The position numbers and the translations under genes are program-made. Positions 16,246 through 23,404 of a stretch of DNA of 40,821 bases are shown piece after piece (positions within the stretch are counted from its first letter, which is position 1; every line of letters starts with the position of its first letter). The DNA is from CAYSPO01 sp964432945 (GTDB lineage: Bacteria; Bacillota; Clostridia; Tissierellales; Peptoniphilaceae), in NCBI GenBank assembly GCA_964432945.1, contig CAYSPO010000010.1, positions 1 through 40,821 on the forward strand, given 5' to 3'. The notes under the pieces were generated by a model that saw only the letters and a program-made list of their open reading frames with translations, ran no database searches and was not told where the DNA came from.

Positions 16246-17911
16246 TAACGGTTTTGGCAATTTTAATTCGGCCAATCAAAAAGGATACGGGAATATGGGT
16301 GATGGAAATAGTTCTTATACAGGATCTAACTTCAAGAAGCCAAATAACCCATTTGAAAACATAACATCAAAGAAATTTTTATTAATAATACCAATTGTGT
16401 TTTTAGTTTTATATTTTATATTTTTACCGCCAATTAATCTTAGATCTTATGAATTTTGGACTTTTTTCTTTGTAATAGCAGTTTTCTCAGGACTAATAAT
16501 TGGACCTGTTTTCAAGATTACTAAAAATTATTTTAAAACTCTACTAATTATAGGGATTGTAGTTATATTACTACACTTATCTTCATCTGAAATTTTTAAT
16601 GCAAAGAGATATGCAAAAATTCTAGAAGTTAAAGAAGGAAGTTTTTCAGAAGAAATAACAGAAATACCTTATCAAAATATTCCTACAGTAGATAGAGATA
16701 CAGCTATAAGAATTGGAAATAGAGAAATGGGAGAGCTTTATGAATTAGTTTCTCAATTTAACTTAGACCAAAGCTATACTCAAATTAACCTAAATTCAAC
16801 ACCTGTTAGGGTAACACCTTTAGAATATAATGGTCTTTTAAAATGGTTAACTAACCATTTCCAAGGAATTCCTAACTATATGCTAGTTAATATGATAGAT
16901 GGAGATGCTAAATTAGTACCAGTTGAAAATAACATTAGATATTCACACTCTGATTTATTTTTTAGAGATATTAGAAGACATGTAAGATTTAGTTATCCAA
17001 CAAAAATCATTGAAGACATTAGCTTTGAAGTAGACGAAGAAGGCAGACCTTTCTGGGTTACTCCAACATATAAGCCAAAAATTTCATGGTTTGGAGCACC
17101 CGATGTAAATGGAGTGATAATAACTGATGCTTCTTCAGGGGAAAATAACTATTATAAACTAGATGAAATTCCTGCATGGATAGATAGAGCATTTGAAGCA
17201 AGAAATATAAACAAGCAATTAGAGTGGTATGGAAAATATCAGTCAGGATATTTCAACTCCGTCTTAGCTCAAAAAGGTGTCCTTCAGCCAACAACTGGCT
17301 ATAACTATCTAGCCATAGGCGAAGATATATATATGTATACAGGTATAACTTCTGTTGCTCAAGACTCATCAAATATAGGCTTTGTTCTAATAAATTTAAG
17401 AACAAAAGAAACAAAACACTATAGACTATCATCAGCAGATGAAGTATCCGCAATGGAATCTGCCGAAGGTGAAGTTCAAGAAAAGAACTACAGATCCACC
17501 TTCCCTATCCTGTTAAATATCGATAATAAGCCAACATATTTCCTTTCATTAAAAGATAATGCTGGATTAATTAAAATGTATGCCTTTATAGATGCACAAA
17601 ATTATCAAGAAGTTTCAACTGGTAATACTGTAAGAGCAGCTTATTTAAGACACATGGGTCAAGAAATTACTCCGGAAGTCGAAAACTTAACAGAAAAAGA
17701 TATAAAGAGTGAAGAAGGAAAGATTTCGGATATTTATTCAGTTGTTATAGACGGAAATACACACTATTACTTTACGATAGATACATCTGACAAAGTTTTT
17801 GTAACTAGTATTAAACTATCAGATAATCTACCATTCCTTAATGTAGGTGAGTCTATCTCCTTTGATTATGTAGAAAATAATGAAATCAATGAACTTGTAA
17901 ACATAAAATAG
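16232..17911 (+). CDS. Conserved membrane protein of unknown function, coupled to zur
   Basis: 559 residues from the ATG at 16232, chosen because GGGAGGT lies 5 bp upstream; the open frame extends further 5' without support. A Gly/Asn/Ser-rich N-terminal 45 residues precede three hydrophobic segments (about 48-67, 74-94, 102-120). The ~430-residue extracytoplasmic or cytoplasmic remainder is mostly beta-like. It contains YSHSDLFFRDIRRHVRFSYPTK and PFWVTPTYKPKISWFGAPDVNGVIITDASSG, and has no nuclease, kinase or peptidase motif. I do not recognise the family with certainty. The gene overlaps zur by 14 bp and is followed by a strong terminator, so it is the last member of the zinc operon. Its role may be linked to metal homeostasis or the envelope (inference). 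Confidence 0.85.
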   Translation: MNIFNNGFGNFNSANQKGYGNMGDGNSSYTGSNFKKPNNPFENITSKKFLLIIPIVFLVLYFIFLPPINLRSYEFWTFFFVIAVFSGLIIGPVFKITKNYFKTLLIIGIVVILLHLSSSEIFNAKRYAKILEVKEGSFSEEITEIPYQNIPTVDRDTAIRIGNREMGELYELVSQFNLDQSYTQINLNSTPVRVTPLEYNGLLKWLTNHFQGIPNYMLVNMIDGDAKLVPVENNIRYSHSDLFFRDIRRHVRFSYPTKIIEDISFEVDEEGRPFWVTPTYKPKISWFGAPDVNGVIITDASSGENNYYKLDEIPAWIDRAFEARNINKQLEWYGKYQSGYFNSVLAQKGVLQPTTGYNYLAIGEDIYMYTGITSVAQDSSNIGFVLINLRTKETKHYRLSSADEVSAMESAEGEVQEKNYRSTFPILLNIDNKPTYFLSLKDNAGLIKMYAFIDAQNYQEVSTGNTVRAAYLRHMGQEITPEVENLTEKDIKSEEGKISDIYSVVIDGNTHYYFTIDTSDKVFVTSIKLSDNLPFLNVGESISFDYVENNEINELVNIK

Positions 17912-17916
17912 TTTTT

Positions 17917-17946
17917 TACCCCAGTGTTTTATCTGGGGTATTTTTT
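17917..17946 (+). terminator. Rho-independent terminator of the zinc operon
   Basis: TACCCCAG (17917-17924) pairs with CTGGGGTA (17933-17940), followed by six T, directly after the stop codon of the membrane protein gene. Confidence 0.93.
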
Positions 17947-18054
17947 ATAAAAATGCTTGACTTGGTAAGAAAAATGGATATAATAATATAAGACGCTTAA
18001 ATAAAGGTCATGCTAAATCTGTGTAAAGTATAGATGTAAAAAAGCAAAAATTAC

Positions 18055-18083
18055 TTGACAAATAACAAGTTATATATTAGAAT
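18055..18083 (+). promoter_or_regulatory. Sigma-A promoter of the tRNA operon
   Basis: Consensus TTGACA (18055-18060), a 17-bp spacer and TAGAAT (18078-18083). It lies about 25 bp upstream of tRNA-His. Confidence 0.85.
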
Positions 18084-18107
18084 TTATATCTGTAACACAC
18101 TTATTAT

Positions 18108-18184
18108 GGTGGGTGTGGCCTAGTGGTTAGGGCGCCAGATTGTGGCTCTGGAAGTCGTGGGTTCAAATCCCATCATCCACCCCA
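18108..18184 (+). tRNA. tRNA-His (GTG)
   Basis: Complete cloverleaf with a GTG anticodon in the loop TTGTGGC. The extra G(-1) that defines tRNA-His is present at 18108 and pairs with discriminator C73 (18181). The acceptor stem GTGGGTG pairs with CATCCAC, with one G-U. CCA is encoded at 18182-18184. Confidence 0.97.
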
Positions 18185-18187
18185 TAT

Positions 18188-18271
18188 GCGGGAGTGGCGG
18201 AATTGGTAGACGCGCTAGACTTAGGATCTAGTGTCAATGACGTGGGGGTTCAAGTCCTCTCTTCCGCACCA
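18188..18271 (+). tRNA. tRNA-Leu (TAG)
   Basis: 84-nt class II tRNA with the acceptor GCGGGAG/CTTCCGC and anticodon TAG in CTTAGGA flanked by CTAGA/TCTAG. It has a variable arm and encoded CCA (18269-18271). Three bp separate it from tRNA-His, so the two are co-transcribed. Its 3' end is a typical integration site for mobile elements, but I found no second copy of it within the window. Confidence 0.97.
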
Positions 18272-18285
18272 AATAGTTAACAAGA

Positions 18286-18325
18286 AAATGCCGAACGGTT
18301 GCAAGCCAGCTGTTCGGCATTTTTT
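18286..18325 (+). terminator. Rho-independent terminator of the tRNA operon
   Basis: AAATGCCGAAC (18286-18296) pairs perfectly with GTTCGGCATTT (18312-18322), followed by T. Confidence 0.93.
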
Positions 18326-18388
18326 CTTTGTAAAAAAGACTATAGCCTAGCATATAAATAACATAAAATTTAAAACATATTAGACTTT

Positions 18389-18410
18389 AAAGTACATCAA
18401 AAGTACATCA
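18389..18410. repeat. Two tandem copies of an 11-bp unit
   Basis: AAAGTACATCA occurs twice head to tail at 18389-18399 and 18400-18410, in the non-coding DNA just downstream of the tRNA genes. It may be a remnant of an integration site or a protein-binding repeat. The surrounding 18326-18568 shows no gene. Confidence 0.6.
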
Positions 18411-18568
18411 AAAACAAAGTGTTAAAAGCTAGTTTAATAATTTGCTCTTTATTATTTTTTAACTAATTAATGGTCAAAGTAGACTTAAGTGAAAATAATA
18501 TTAATAACCCTAATTTTTAATATCACAATCAAATACTATTAGTTTTTAATTCCCTTTAATATAATCTT

Positions 18569-18883
18569 TTATAGAAGATTGAAGTATTGTATTCTTTTTT
18601 TCTTCCATTCATATTCCTCAATTTTATATTCAACAAAAGAGTCAAAAGCATCAAAGAAAATCATCATAATAACTAACTGTTCTATCCTCTTATCTCCACA
18701 TAAATTGCCTATACCAACAGCTAAATACCATATTGATTTACACAATTTTGATTTTCGTTGCTTTTTCAATTTAAGTTCCAATAACACCAATATAAAATAA
18801 GCAATAAAAGAAATTGGCATTATTTTATAACCTAAGCTAGTTATTAAATCTCCTAAGATTTGTAATTTTTGTCCTAGTTCCAT
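18569..18883 (-). CDS. Small predicted membrane protein
   Basis: 104 residues, not recognised. A hydrophobic segment at about residues 20-37 (IMPISFIAYFILVLLEL) is followed by a basic stretch KLKKQRKSK, a second moderately hydrophobic stretch (IWYLAVGIGNLCGDK, then LVIMMIFFDAF), and a charged C-terminus. This suggests one or two membrane passes. Start: ATG at 18881-18883 with AAAGGA about 10 bp upstream. It lies alone on the minus strand between the tRNA terminator and the plus-strand nuclease-fold genes, divergent from them. It is probably a real accessory gene, but the case rests on length, composition and ribosome site only. Confidence 0.5.
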   Translation of the reverse strand: MELGQKLQILGDLITSLGYKIMPISFIAYFILVLLELKLKKQRKSKLCKSIWYLAVGIGNLCGDKRIEQLVIMMIFFDAFDSFVEYKIEEYEWKKKRIQYFNLL

Positions 18884-19223
18884 TATTAAATCCGTCCTTT
18901 CTGTTTTATTTTAATAAATTAATTTCGTTTATAAATATCTTATTTTCATAAATACTCTGTATCTCCCCTTTCTATAAGTTAAGTCTTTTATTTTTTATTA
19001 CATCCAAATATTTTGATATAATATCACTTAGTGATATTATATATATCAAGGTTATTCATTAATTTATCGGTTTATTATTTTATTTCTTATATACTATTTT
19101 ATCTGAATTAACATTTAAATTATTATTTGCAAAATCTTTAATACATATTATTAGAATCAATATAATAAGTCTATATTTAGAAAATAAAGACATTTGTCTT
19201 TATATAAATAAAAGGAGGAAAAA
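18884..19223. other. Divergent intergenic region with a long palindrome
   Basis: 340 bp without a gene, between the small membrane protein and the first plus-strand gene of the accessory block. Its main feature is the 27-bp palindrome at 19016-19042. No convincing -35/-10 pair was located. Confidence 0.5.
19016..19042. promoter_or_regulatory. 27-bp perfect palindrome, candidate operator
   Basis: ATATAATATCACT and its exact complement flank a single central T. The palindrome includes a TATAAT-like sequence on each strand and lies between two divergent genes, the usual place for a repressor site. A further TTGA/TCAA pair lies outside, offset by 4 nt. There is no T-run, so it is not a typical terminator. 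Confidence 0.55.
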
Positions 19224-19874
19224 ATGTCAAGATTCAATATTGGAACTGATAATGAAAAAGAAGAGATTAAGAGAGAGAAAGTGCCCTTCTATAAAAAGAA
19301 ATGGTTTATAGCAATAGCCGTAATTTTTTTAATAGGTTCTTGTTCTTCTCTTCTAGGAGAAAAAGATGAACAAGTTACAACAACAGAACCAAAAACTGAA
19401 ACAATAATAAGTGAAACCGAAAACAAAAAAGAAGAAGTAAGTGAAGAAGAAAAAGAAGATATATCCTCTCTAACACCAGAAGAAAGAATACAAGAATACG
19501 CTAAGGAAGTATTTCAAGAAGATTTAATTGAAATCAAAAACCATACCGGAAACGAATCACTAGGAAGGATTGTTCTTGTTACTAAGTTTTCTGAAGGTGC
19601 ATTAACCGGAAATCTTGAAGTAAAAAGTTTTTTAATGAAAGCCTCATCATATCTAGAAAAAATAAAAGATGAGGATTTTGAATCGGTATTTTTGGGATTA
19701 GAAGCTAATTTTGTAGACGCATATGGAAATACATCTCCATCTAATGCAGTAAAAATGGAAATAAATAAAGAAGATGTAGATAAAATAAATTTTGAAAATT
19801 TCGACTATAATAAATTACCAGTTATAGCAGAGACTTTTGATGTTCATCCAGGTGTAGAATATAAGGGAAACTAA
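19224..19874 (+). CDS. Membrane-anchored accessory protein of unknown function
   Basis: 216 residues. A basic, charged N-terminus ends in KKK, followed by one hydrophobic segment (about residues 29-42, WFIAIAVIFLIGSC). Then comes a Glu/Lys/Thr-rich linker (45-85) and an alpha/beta C-terminal domain (about 90-216) ending FETFDVHPGVEY-like. The IGSC at the end of the hydrophobic segment could be a weak lipobox; otherwise the protein is anchored with its C-terminal domain outside. No enzymatic motif is seen. Start: ATG at 19224 with AAAGGAGG. It precedes a membrane-anchored GIY-YIG-like protein and a membrane-anchored exonuclease-fold protein, separated by a terminator-like hairpin. Similar small anchored proteins occur in phage and integrative elements (general impression, unverified). 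Confidence 0.8.
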   Translation: MSRFNIGTDNEKEEIKREKVPFYKKKWFIAIAVIFLIGSCSSLLGEKDEQVTTTEPKTETIISETENKKEEVSEEEKEDISSLTPEERIQEYAKEVFQEDLIEIKNHTGNESLGRIVLVTKFSEGALTGNLEVKSFLMKASSYLEKIKDEDFESVFLGLEANFVDAYGNTSPSNAVKMEINKEDVDKINFENFDYNKLPVIAETFDVHPGVEYKGN

Positions 19875-19886
19875 TCTTATAAAAAT

Positions 19887-19912
19887 AGCAGGTGTTTATA
19901 CTTGCTTTTTTT
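19887..19912 (+). terminator. Terminator after the anchored accessory protein
   Basis: AGCAGGT (19887-19893) pairs with ACTTGCT (19900-19906) including one G-U, followed by a T-run. Confidence 0.7.
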
Positions 19913-19923
19913 ATAACATTTTC

Positions 19924-19965
19924 ACTCTAATTAATATATATATCAATGAGAAATTAGAGTTTTTA
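19924..19965 (+). terminator. Second hairpin with T-run, terminator or attenuator
   Basis: ACTCTAATT (19924-19932) pairs perfectly with AATTAGAGT (19952-19960), followed by TTTTT. It ends about 18 bp before the start of the next gene, so it could act as an attenuator for that gene. Confidence 0.6.
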
Positions 19966-19982
19966 TTATTATGGAGGATATT

Positions 19983-21578
19983 GTGAATAAACTAACAACT
20001 AAAAACAAAAAAACTATTTTATTAATTTCTAAATATTTATTTATTATATTGTCACTTATTATTACAATACCATTTTTAACTACTTTCCCTATTATAGGGT
20101 TAGTTTTAATTTTGAATATACCCATAAATTACGCCATAAATAAGGCTATAAGAATACTAGACATAGAAGAATCTCTAGATACAAATCTTTCAGATTCTGA
20201 AATAGAAGAGATTTTGAATTCAGTAAAAACAATAAAAGATTTAGATTTTAAAATAACAACTCTTAAAAATAAAAAAGACAATTTAGAAGCACAAGTAAAG
20301 GACGAATATAAAGAGAAAAAGAAAGAATTACATTATATAATTAAAGATTTAGAATACAAGAAAAATAATTTAGAAAAAGTTGTTACTGAAGAAGTGACAA
20401 CACAAAAACTAAAATATAAAGATGAAATAGATCTTTTAGAGAAAAATATATCTACTCTTCAAGAAGAATATCATAATAATCAAGAAAAACTTGCCGCTTT
20501 AAAAGAAAAAGTTGTTTACTATGAAGATGAAGAAGAAATGATGGCATTTGGATTATACCAACCAAGATATAACTTTGCTTCATCAAAAACTTATAAAGAA
20601 AAGTTAAAATCAATAAGGGTATATCAAAAACAAATAATTAGGAATGGGCATGCTTTTACAAAAATAAAAGATTTTACTTTTAATAACGACCATAAAAAGG
20701 GCAAGAAAATATTAGATGCTGAAGCCAAGCTAATGGCAAGAGCTTTTAACAACGAAACAGAAGCTGTAATAAACAAACTATCTCATAGAACTTGGGAATC
20801 TAGTTTAAAGAGAATTAATAACTCTTTTGAACAAATCAATAAATTATCTCCATTTAGCACTGTTCAATTAACACCAGAGTTTTTGAATTCAAAAATAGAT
20901 GAGCTAACTCTCGCCTTTGAATATGAGTTGGTAAAAGAAGAAGAGAAAGAAATTTTAAGAGAAGAAAGGGAAAAAGAAAGAGAAGAAAAAGCACTTCAAC
21001 GAGAAATTAGAAACAAGAAAAAAGATGTAGATAAAGAAATTAATCACCTTAACAATGTTATTAATGAGCTGAAAGAAAAATTAAAAACTGCTAGAGAAGA
21101 AGATAAAATTCAAATCGAATCAACAATATTTGACCTTGAAGTCAAAATAGATGAACAAGAAGAGTCTAAAGAAGAATTAGACTATCGTGAAGCTAACCTA
21201 GGTGCGGGATATGTTTATATAGTGTCTAATATTGGAGCATTTGGAAAAGGAGTATATAAGATAGGAGTAACAAGAAGATTAGATCCTTATGAAAGAATAG
21301 CAGAATTATCATCAGCATCAGTTCCCTTTAAGTACGATGTCCATGCAATGATATTTTCATATAAGGCATATGATTTAGAAGCTAAGATTCATAATAGGTT
21401 TGATAATAAAAGAGTTAATCTTGTAAATAGCAGGAAGGAATTTTTCAAGGTTAATATTGAAGATATTGAAAAAGTACTAGATGAACATAAAGAGTTAACA
21501 TTCGAATTAAATAAAGAAGCCCCAGCAGAAGAATACAGACAAACTCTAAAATTATTAGAAAACAAAGTACATTCTTAA
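19983..21578 (+). CDS. Membrane-anchored DUF4041 / T5orf172 (GIY-YIG-like) protein
   Basis: 531 residues from a GTG at 19983, chosen because GGAGG lies 6 bp upstream; the in-frame ATG at 19971 would itself contain that ribosome site. Order: two hydrophobic segments (about 10-30 and 35-50), a long coiled coil (about 88-175), DUF4041 (about 185-320, with GLYQPRYNF, YKEKLKSIR, MARAFNNE), a second highly charged coiled coil (about 320-400), and a C-terminal T5orf172 domain (408-490). That domain keeps the GIY-YIG-like landmarks GYVYI, YKIGVTRR, the Arg in DPYERIAEL, the Glu in LEAKIHNRF and an Asn before RKEFF, so it may be an active nuclease. DUF4041-T5orf172 proteins are known from phages and accessory regions, usually soluble; the N-terminal anchor is unusual. 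Role unknown; defence against phage is a hypothesis. Confidence 0.88.
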   Translation: MNKLTTKNKKTILLISKYLFIILSLIITIPFLTTFPIIGLVLILNIPINYAINKAIRILDIEESLDTNLSDSEIEEILNSVKTIKDLDFKITTLKNKKDNLEAQVKDEYKEKKKELHYIIKDLEYKKNNLEKVVTEEVTTQKLKYKDEIDLLEKNISTLQEEYHNNQEKLAALKEKVVYYEDEEEMMAFGLYQPRYNFASSKTYKEKLKSIRVYQKQIIRNGHAFTKIKDFTFNNDHKKGKKILDAEAKLMARAFNNETEAVINKLSHRTWESSLKRINNSFEQINKLSPFSTVQLTPEFLNSKIDELTLAFEYELVKEEEKEILREEREKEREEKALQREIRNKKKDVDKEINHLNNVINELKEKLKTAREEDKIQIESTIFDLEVKIDEQEESKEELDYREANLGAGYVYIVSNIGAFGKGVYKIGVTRRLDPYERIAELSSASVPFKYDVHAMIFSYKAYDLEAKIHNRFDNKRVNLVNSRKEFFKVNIEDIEKVLDEHKELTFELNKEAPAEEYRQTLKLLENKVHS

Positions 21579-21639
21579 AATATATACTTACAAATTTATA
21601 AACAAAGATTAATAAGTTAATTTAAGAAAAGGAGATTAT

Positions 21640-22449
21640 ATGGAATATCTAGATCCTATTACTAGAGCTATAATAAACAATATCAAAAGTAGTTTTAATG
21701 GTCACGGATGTCTATATTGGATATCCATTGGTTGGATTATATTAATATTTAAGATTGGAATTTTATTTTTTTGGTTTTTCTCTTTAGGAATTATAGCCAC
21801 TCTCGTAAGTATTATTTTTCGATACCTATTTTCTGACTCTAAAAAAGACCAAGTACAATCTATGGATTTGACATCAACAGAACTCAACCCAGCAGAAAAC
21901 AATATTTCAATTGGTATACTTAAAGATTTTACCATCATAGCTGTAAAAACTACTGGCTTTAACTACTATAGAGACGAAATAATAGAAATTGCTGCGATTA
22001 AAGTTAGAAATTTAGAAATCGAAGATACTTATGAAACTTTATGTAAAACAAAAATAAAAATAAATAATTTCGATATGCACGGATTAACCAATAAGGATAT
22101 TGAATCATATAAGAATGCAAAAGAATACTCAAAAGATATAATGACTTTCATAGGAAATGATGTAATAATGGCATATAACGCTTATTTTGATATAACATTT
22201 CTTTACAATCTTTTAGAAACCAACCCACCGAATAAAATAATAGATTTACTGGCACTAGCAAAAGAAAATGATGAAAGAAACTCTTATAACCTAACAAGCA
22301 TTAAAAGAGAACTTGGAATAAATAGATCTTCATATAGAGCAATTGATGAATGTAAAACTTCTTTAGATTATTATAAATACTTAGTTAACACAGATAAATT
22401 AAATACAATAAGATATATGCCCTATAAAAACGTCTCTCAAAATTCTTAA
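21640..22449 (+). CDS. Membrane-anchored DnaQ/DEDDh exonuclease-fold protein with degenerate active site
   Basis: 269 residues. Hydrophobic segments at about 25-47 and 48-64 are followed by a linker and a DEDDh exonuclease domain (96-252). The fold motifs are recognisable but altered. Exo I, usually DxExTG, reads AVKTTG (A101 and K103 replace Asp and Glu). Exo II keeps its Asp (AYNAYFD, D184). Exo III, usually H-x4-D, reads YRAIDE (Tyr232 and Glu237 replace His and Asp). Four of the five metal-site residues are therefore changed, so catalysis is doubtful and a nucleic-acid-binding or sensing role is more likely (inference). Start: ATG at 21640 with AAAGGAG. It lies 61 bp after the DUF4041 gene on the same strand, so the two are probably co-transcribed. 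Confidence 0.88.
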   Translation: MEYLDPITRAIINNIKSSFNGHGCLYWISIGWIILIFKIGILFFWFFSLGIIATLVSIIFRYLFSDSKKDQVQSMDLTSTELNPAENNISIGILKDFTIIAVKTTGFNYYRDEIIEIAAIKVRNLEIEDTYETLCKTKIKINNFDMHGLTNKDIESYKNAKEYSKDIMTFIGNDVIMAYNAYFDITFLYNLLETNPPNKIIDLLALAKENDERNSYNLTSIKRELGINRSSYRAIDECKTSLDYYKYLVNTDKLNTIRYMPYKNVSQNS

Positions 22450-22469
22450 TTCATTACTTTTTCATAGTA

Positions 22470-22475
22470 TATAAT
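22470..22475 (+). promoter_or_regulatory. Candidate -10 element upstream of the usp-aro operon
   Basis: A consensus TATAAT about 68 bp before the stress-protein ATG. No good -35 lies 17 bp upstream, so this is tentative. Confidence 0.35.
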
Positions 22476-22542
22476 TAAACAATTGAATTTTGGGGTATGT
22501 ATTGTTAAAGTTATAGATATAATCTTAAAGGGGGCGTTTGAG

Positions 22543-23400
22543 ATGAATAAATATTTAGTTGCAATTGATGGATCTGGATACTCTATAAATGCTTTGGAGA
22601 CAGCTATTAAATTCGCGGAAAAAGCTGGTGGAACTATAACATTAATTACAGTTTTAAGTATGGATACTTTCGGCATTGGAACACAAAACATTAGATCTTA
22701 CAATAGCACATTAGATGAGAATGCAGATAAATTAAGAAGTTATTTAGATGAGATTAAAGAAAAGTACGATTCTGACAAATATAAAATCGAGAAACTTATT
22801 AGAATAGGAAATGTATCTAATGAAATAATAGAAGAATCAGAAAAACACGACTTACTTTTTATAGGATCTCGTGGTTTAGGAGCTATTAAACGTGCTTTTT
22901 TAGGATCTGTTTCTGGGAAAGTTGTAAATAATGTAGATATACCTGCGATTGTAGTAAAAGAAAATACTGAATTCAATAAAATTCTTGTTCCTGTAGATGG
23001 TTCAAGGCACTCAAAGAAAGCTTTAATAATGGCCAATGAAATAGGAAAATACTTTGATAGTAAAATTATTTTACTAAATGTAATTAATAGTATTCATCTT
23101 CCTCAAATGGAAACTTTCGATTTAGAAATGGCTATTGATTTTAGTGAAGAGTCTAGGATAAAATCAGGCGAACTTCTTGATAAGGCGGAAGAATATATTG
23201 ATGGTTACCCTAATAACATCGAACTTATTTCTTCTGAGGGAGATGCTGCAAGTGTTATTATTGAAGTTGCAGAAGAAAATGATGTAGATTTAATTGTAAT
23301 GGGTTCTAAGGGACTTGGTTCATTTAGAAGTGCTTTTATGGGTTCTGTATCTACTGATGTTGTTAATAAATCTAGTAAATCTGTTTTAATAAACCACTAA
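22543..23400 (+). CDS. Tandem-domain universal stress protein
   Basis: 285 residues made of two UspA domains (about 1-140 and 145-285). Each begins with the YLVAIDGS or ILVPVDGS strand and ends in the nucleotide-binding GSRGLG...GSVS and GSKGLG...GSVS loops, so both halves probably bind ATP. I chose the ATG at 22543 because AAAGGGGG lies upstream; the open frame starting at 22483 has no ribosome site. It is cytoplasmic, and the role in stress survival is general to the family. It is immediately followed (4 bp) by aroB, so it may be co-transcribed with the shikimate genes. Confidence 0.93.
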   Translation: MNKYLVAIDGSGYSINALETAIKFAEKAGGTITLITVLSMDTFGIGTQNIRSYNSTLDENADKLRSYLDEIKEKYDSDKYKIEKLIRIGNVSNEIIEESEKHDLLFIGSRGLGAIKRAFLGSVSGKVVNNVDIPAIVVKENTEFNKILVPVDGSRHSKKALIMANEIGKYFDSKIILLNVINSIHLPQMETFDLEMAIDFSEESRIKSGELLDKAEEYIDGYPNNIELISSEGDAASVIIEVAEENDVDLIVMGSKGLGSFRSAFMGSVSTDVVNKSSKSVLINH

Positions 23401-23404
23401 AATT

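Noticed and set aside
18188..22542. Integrated prophage or integrative element using tRNA-Leu as attachment site
   Set aside because: No integrase, structural or replication genes, and no second copy of the tRNA 3' end that I could find. Kept only as a possibility for the accessory block.
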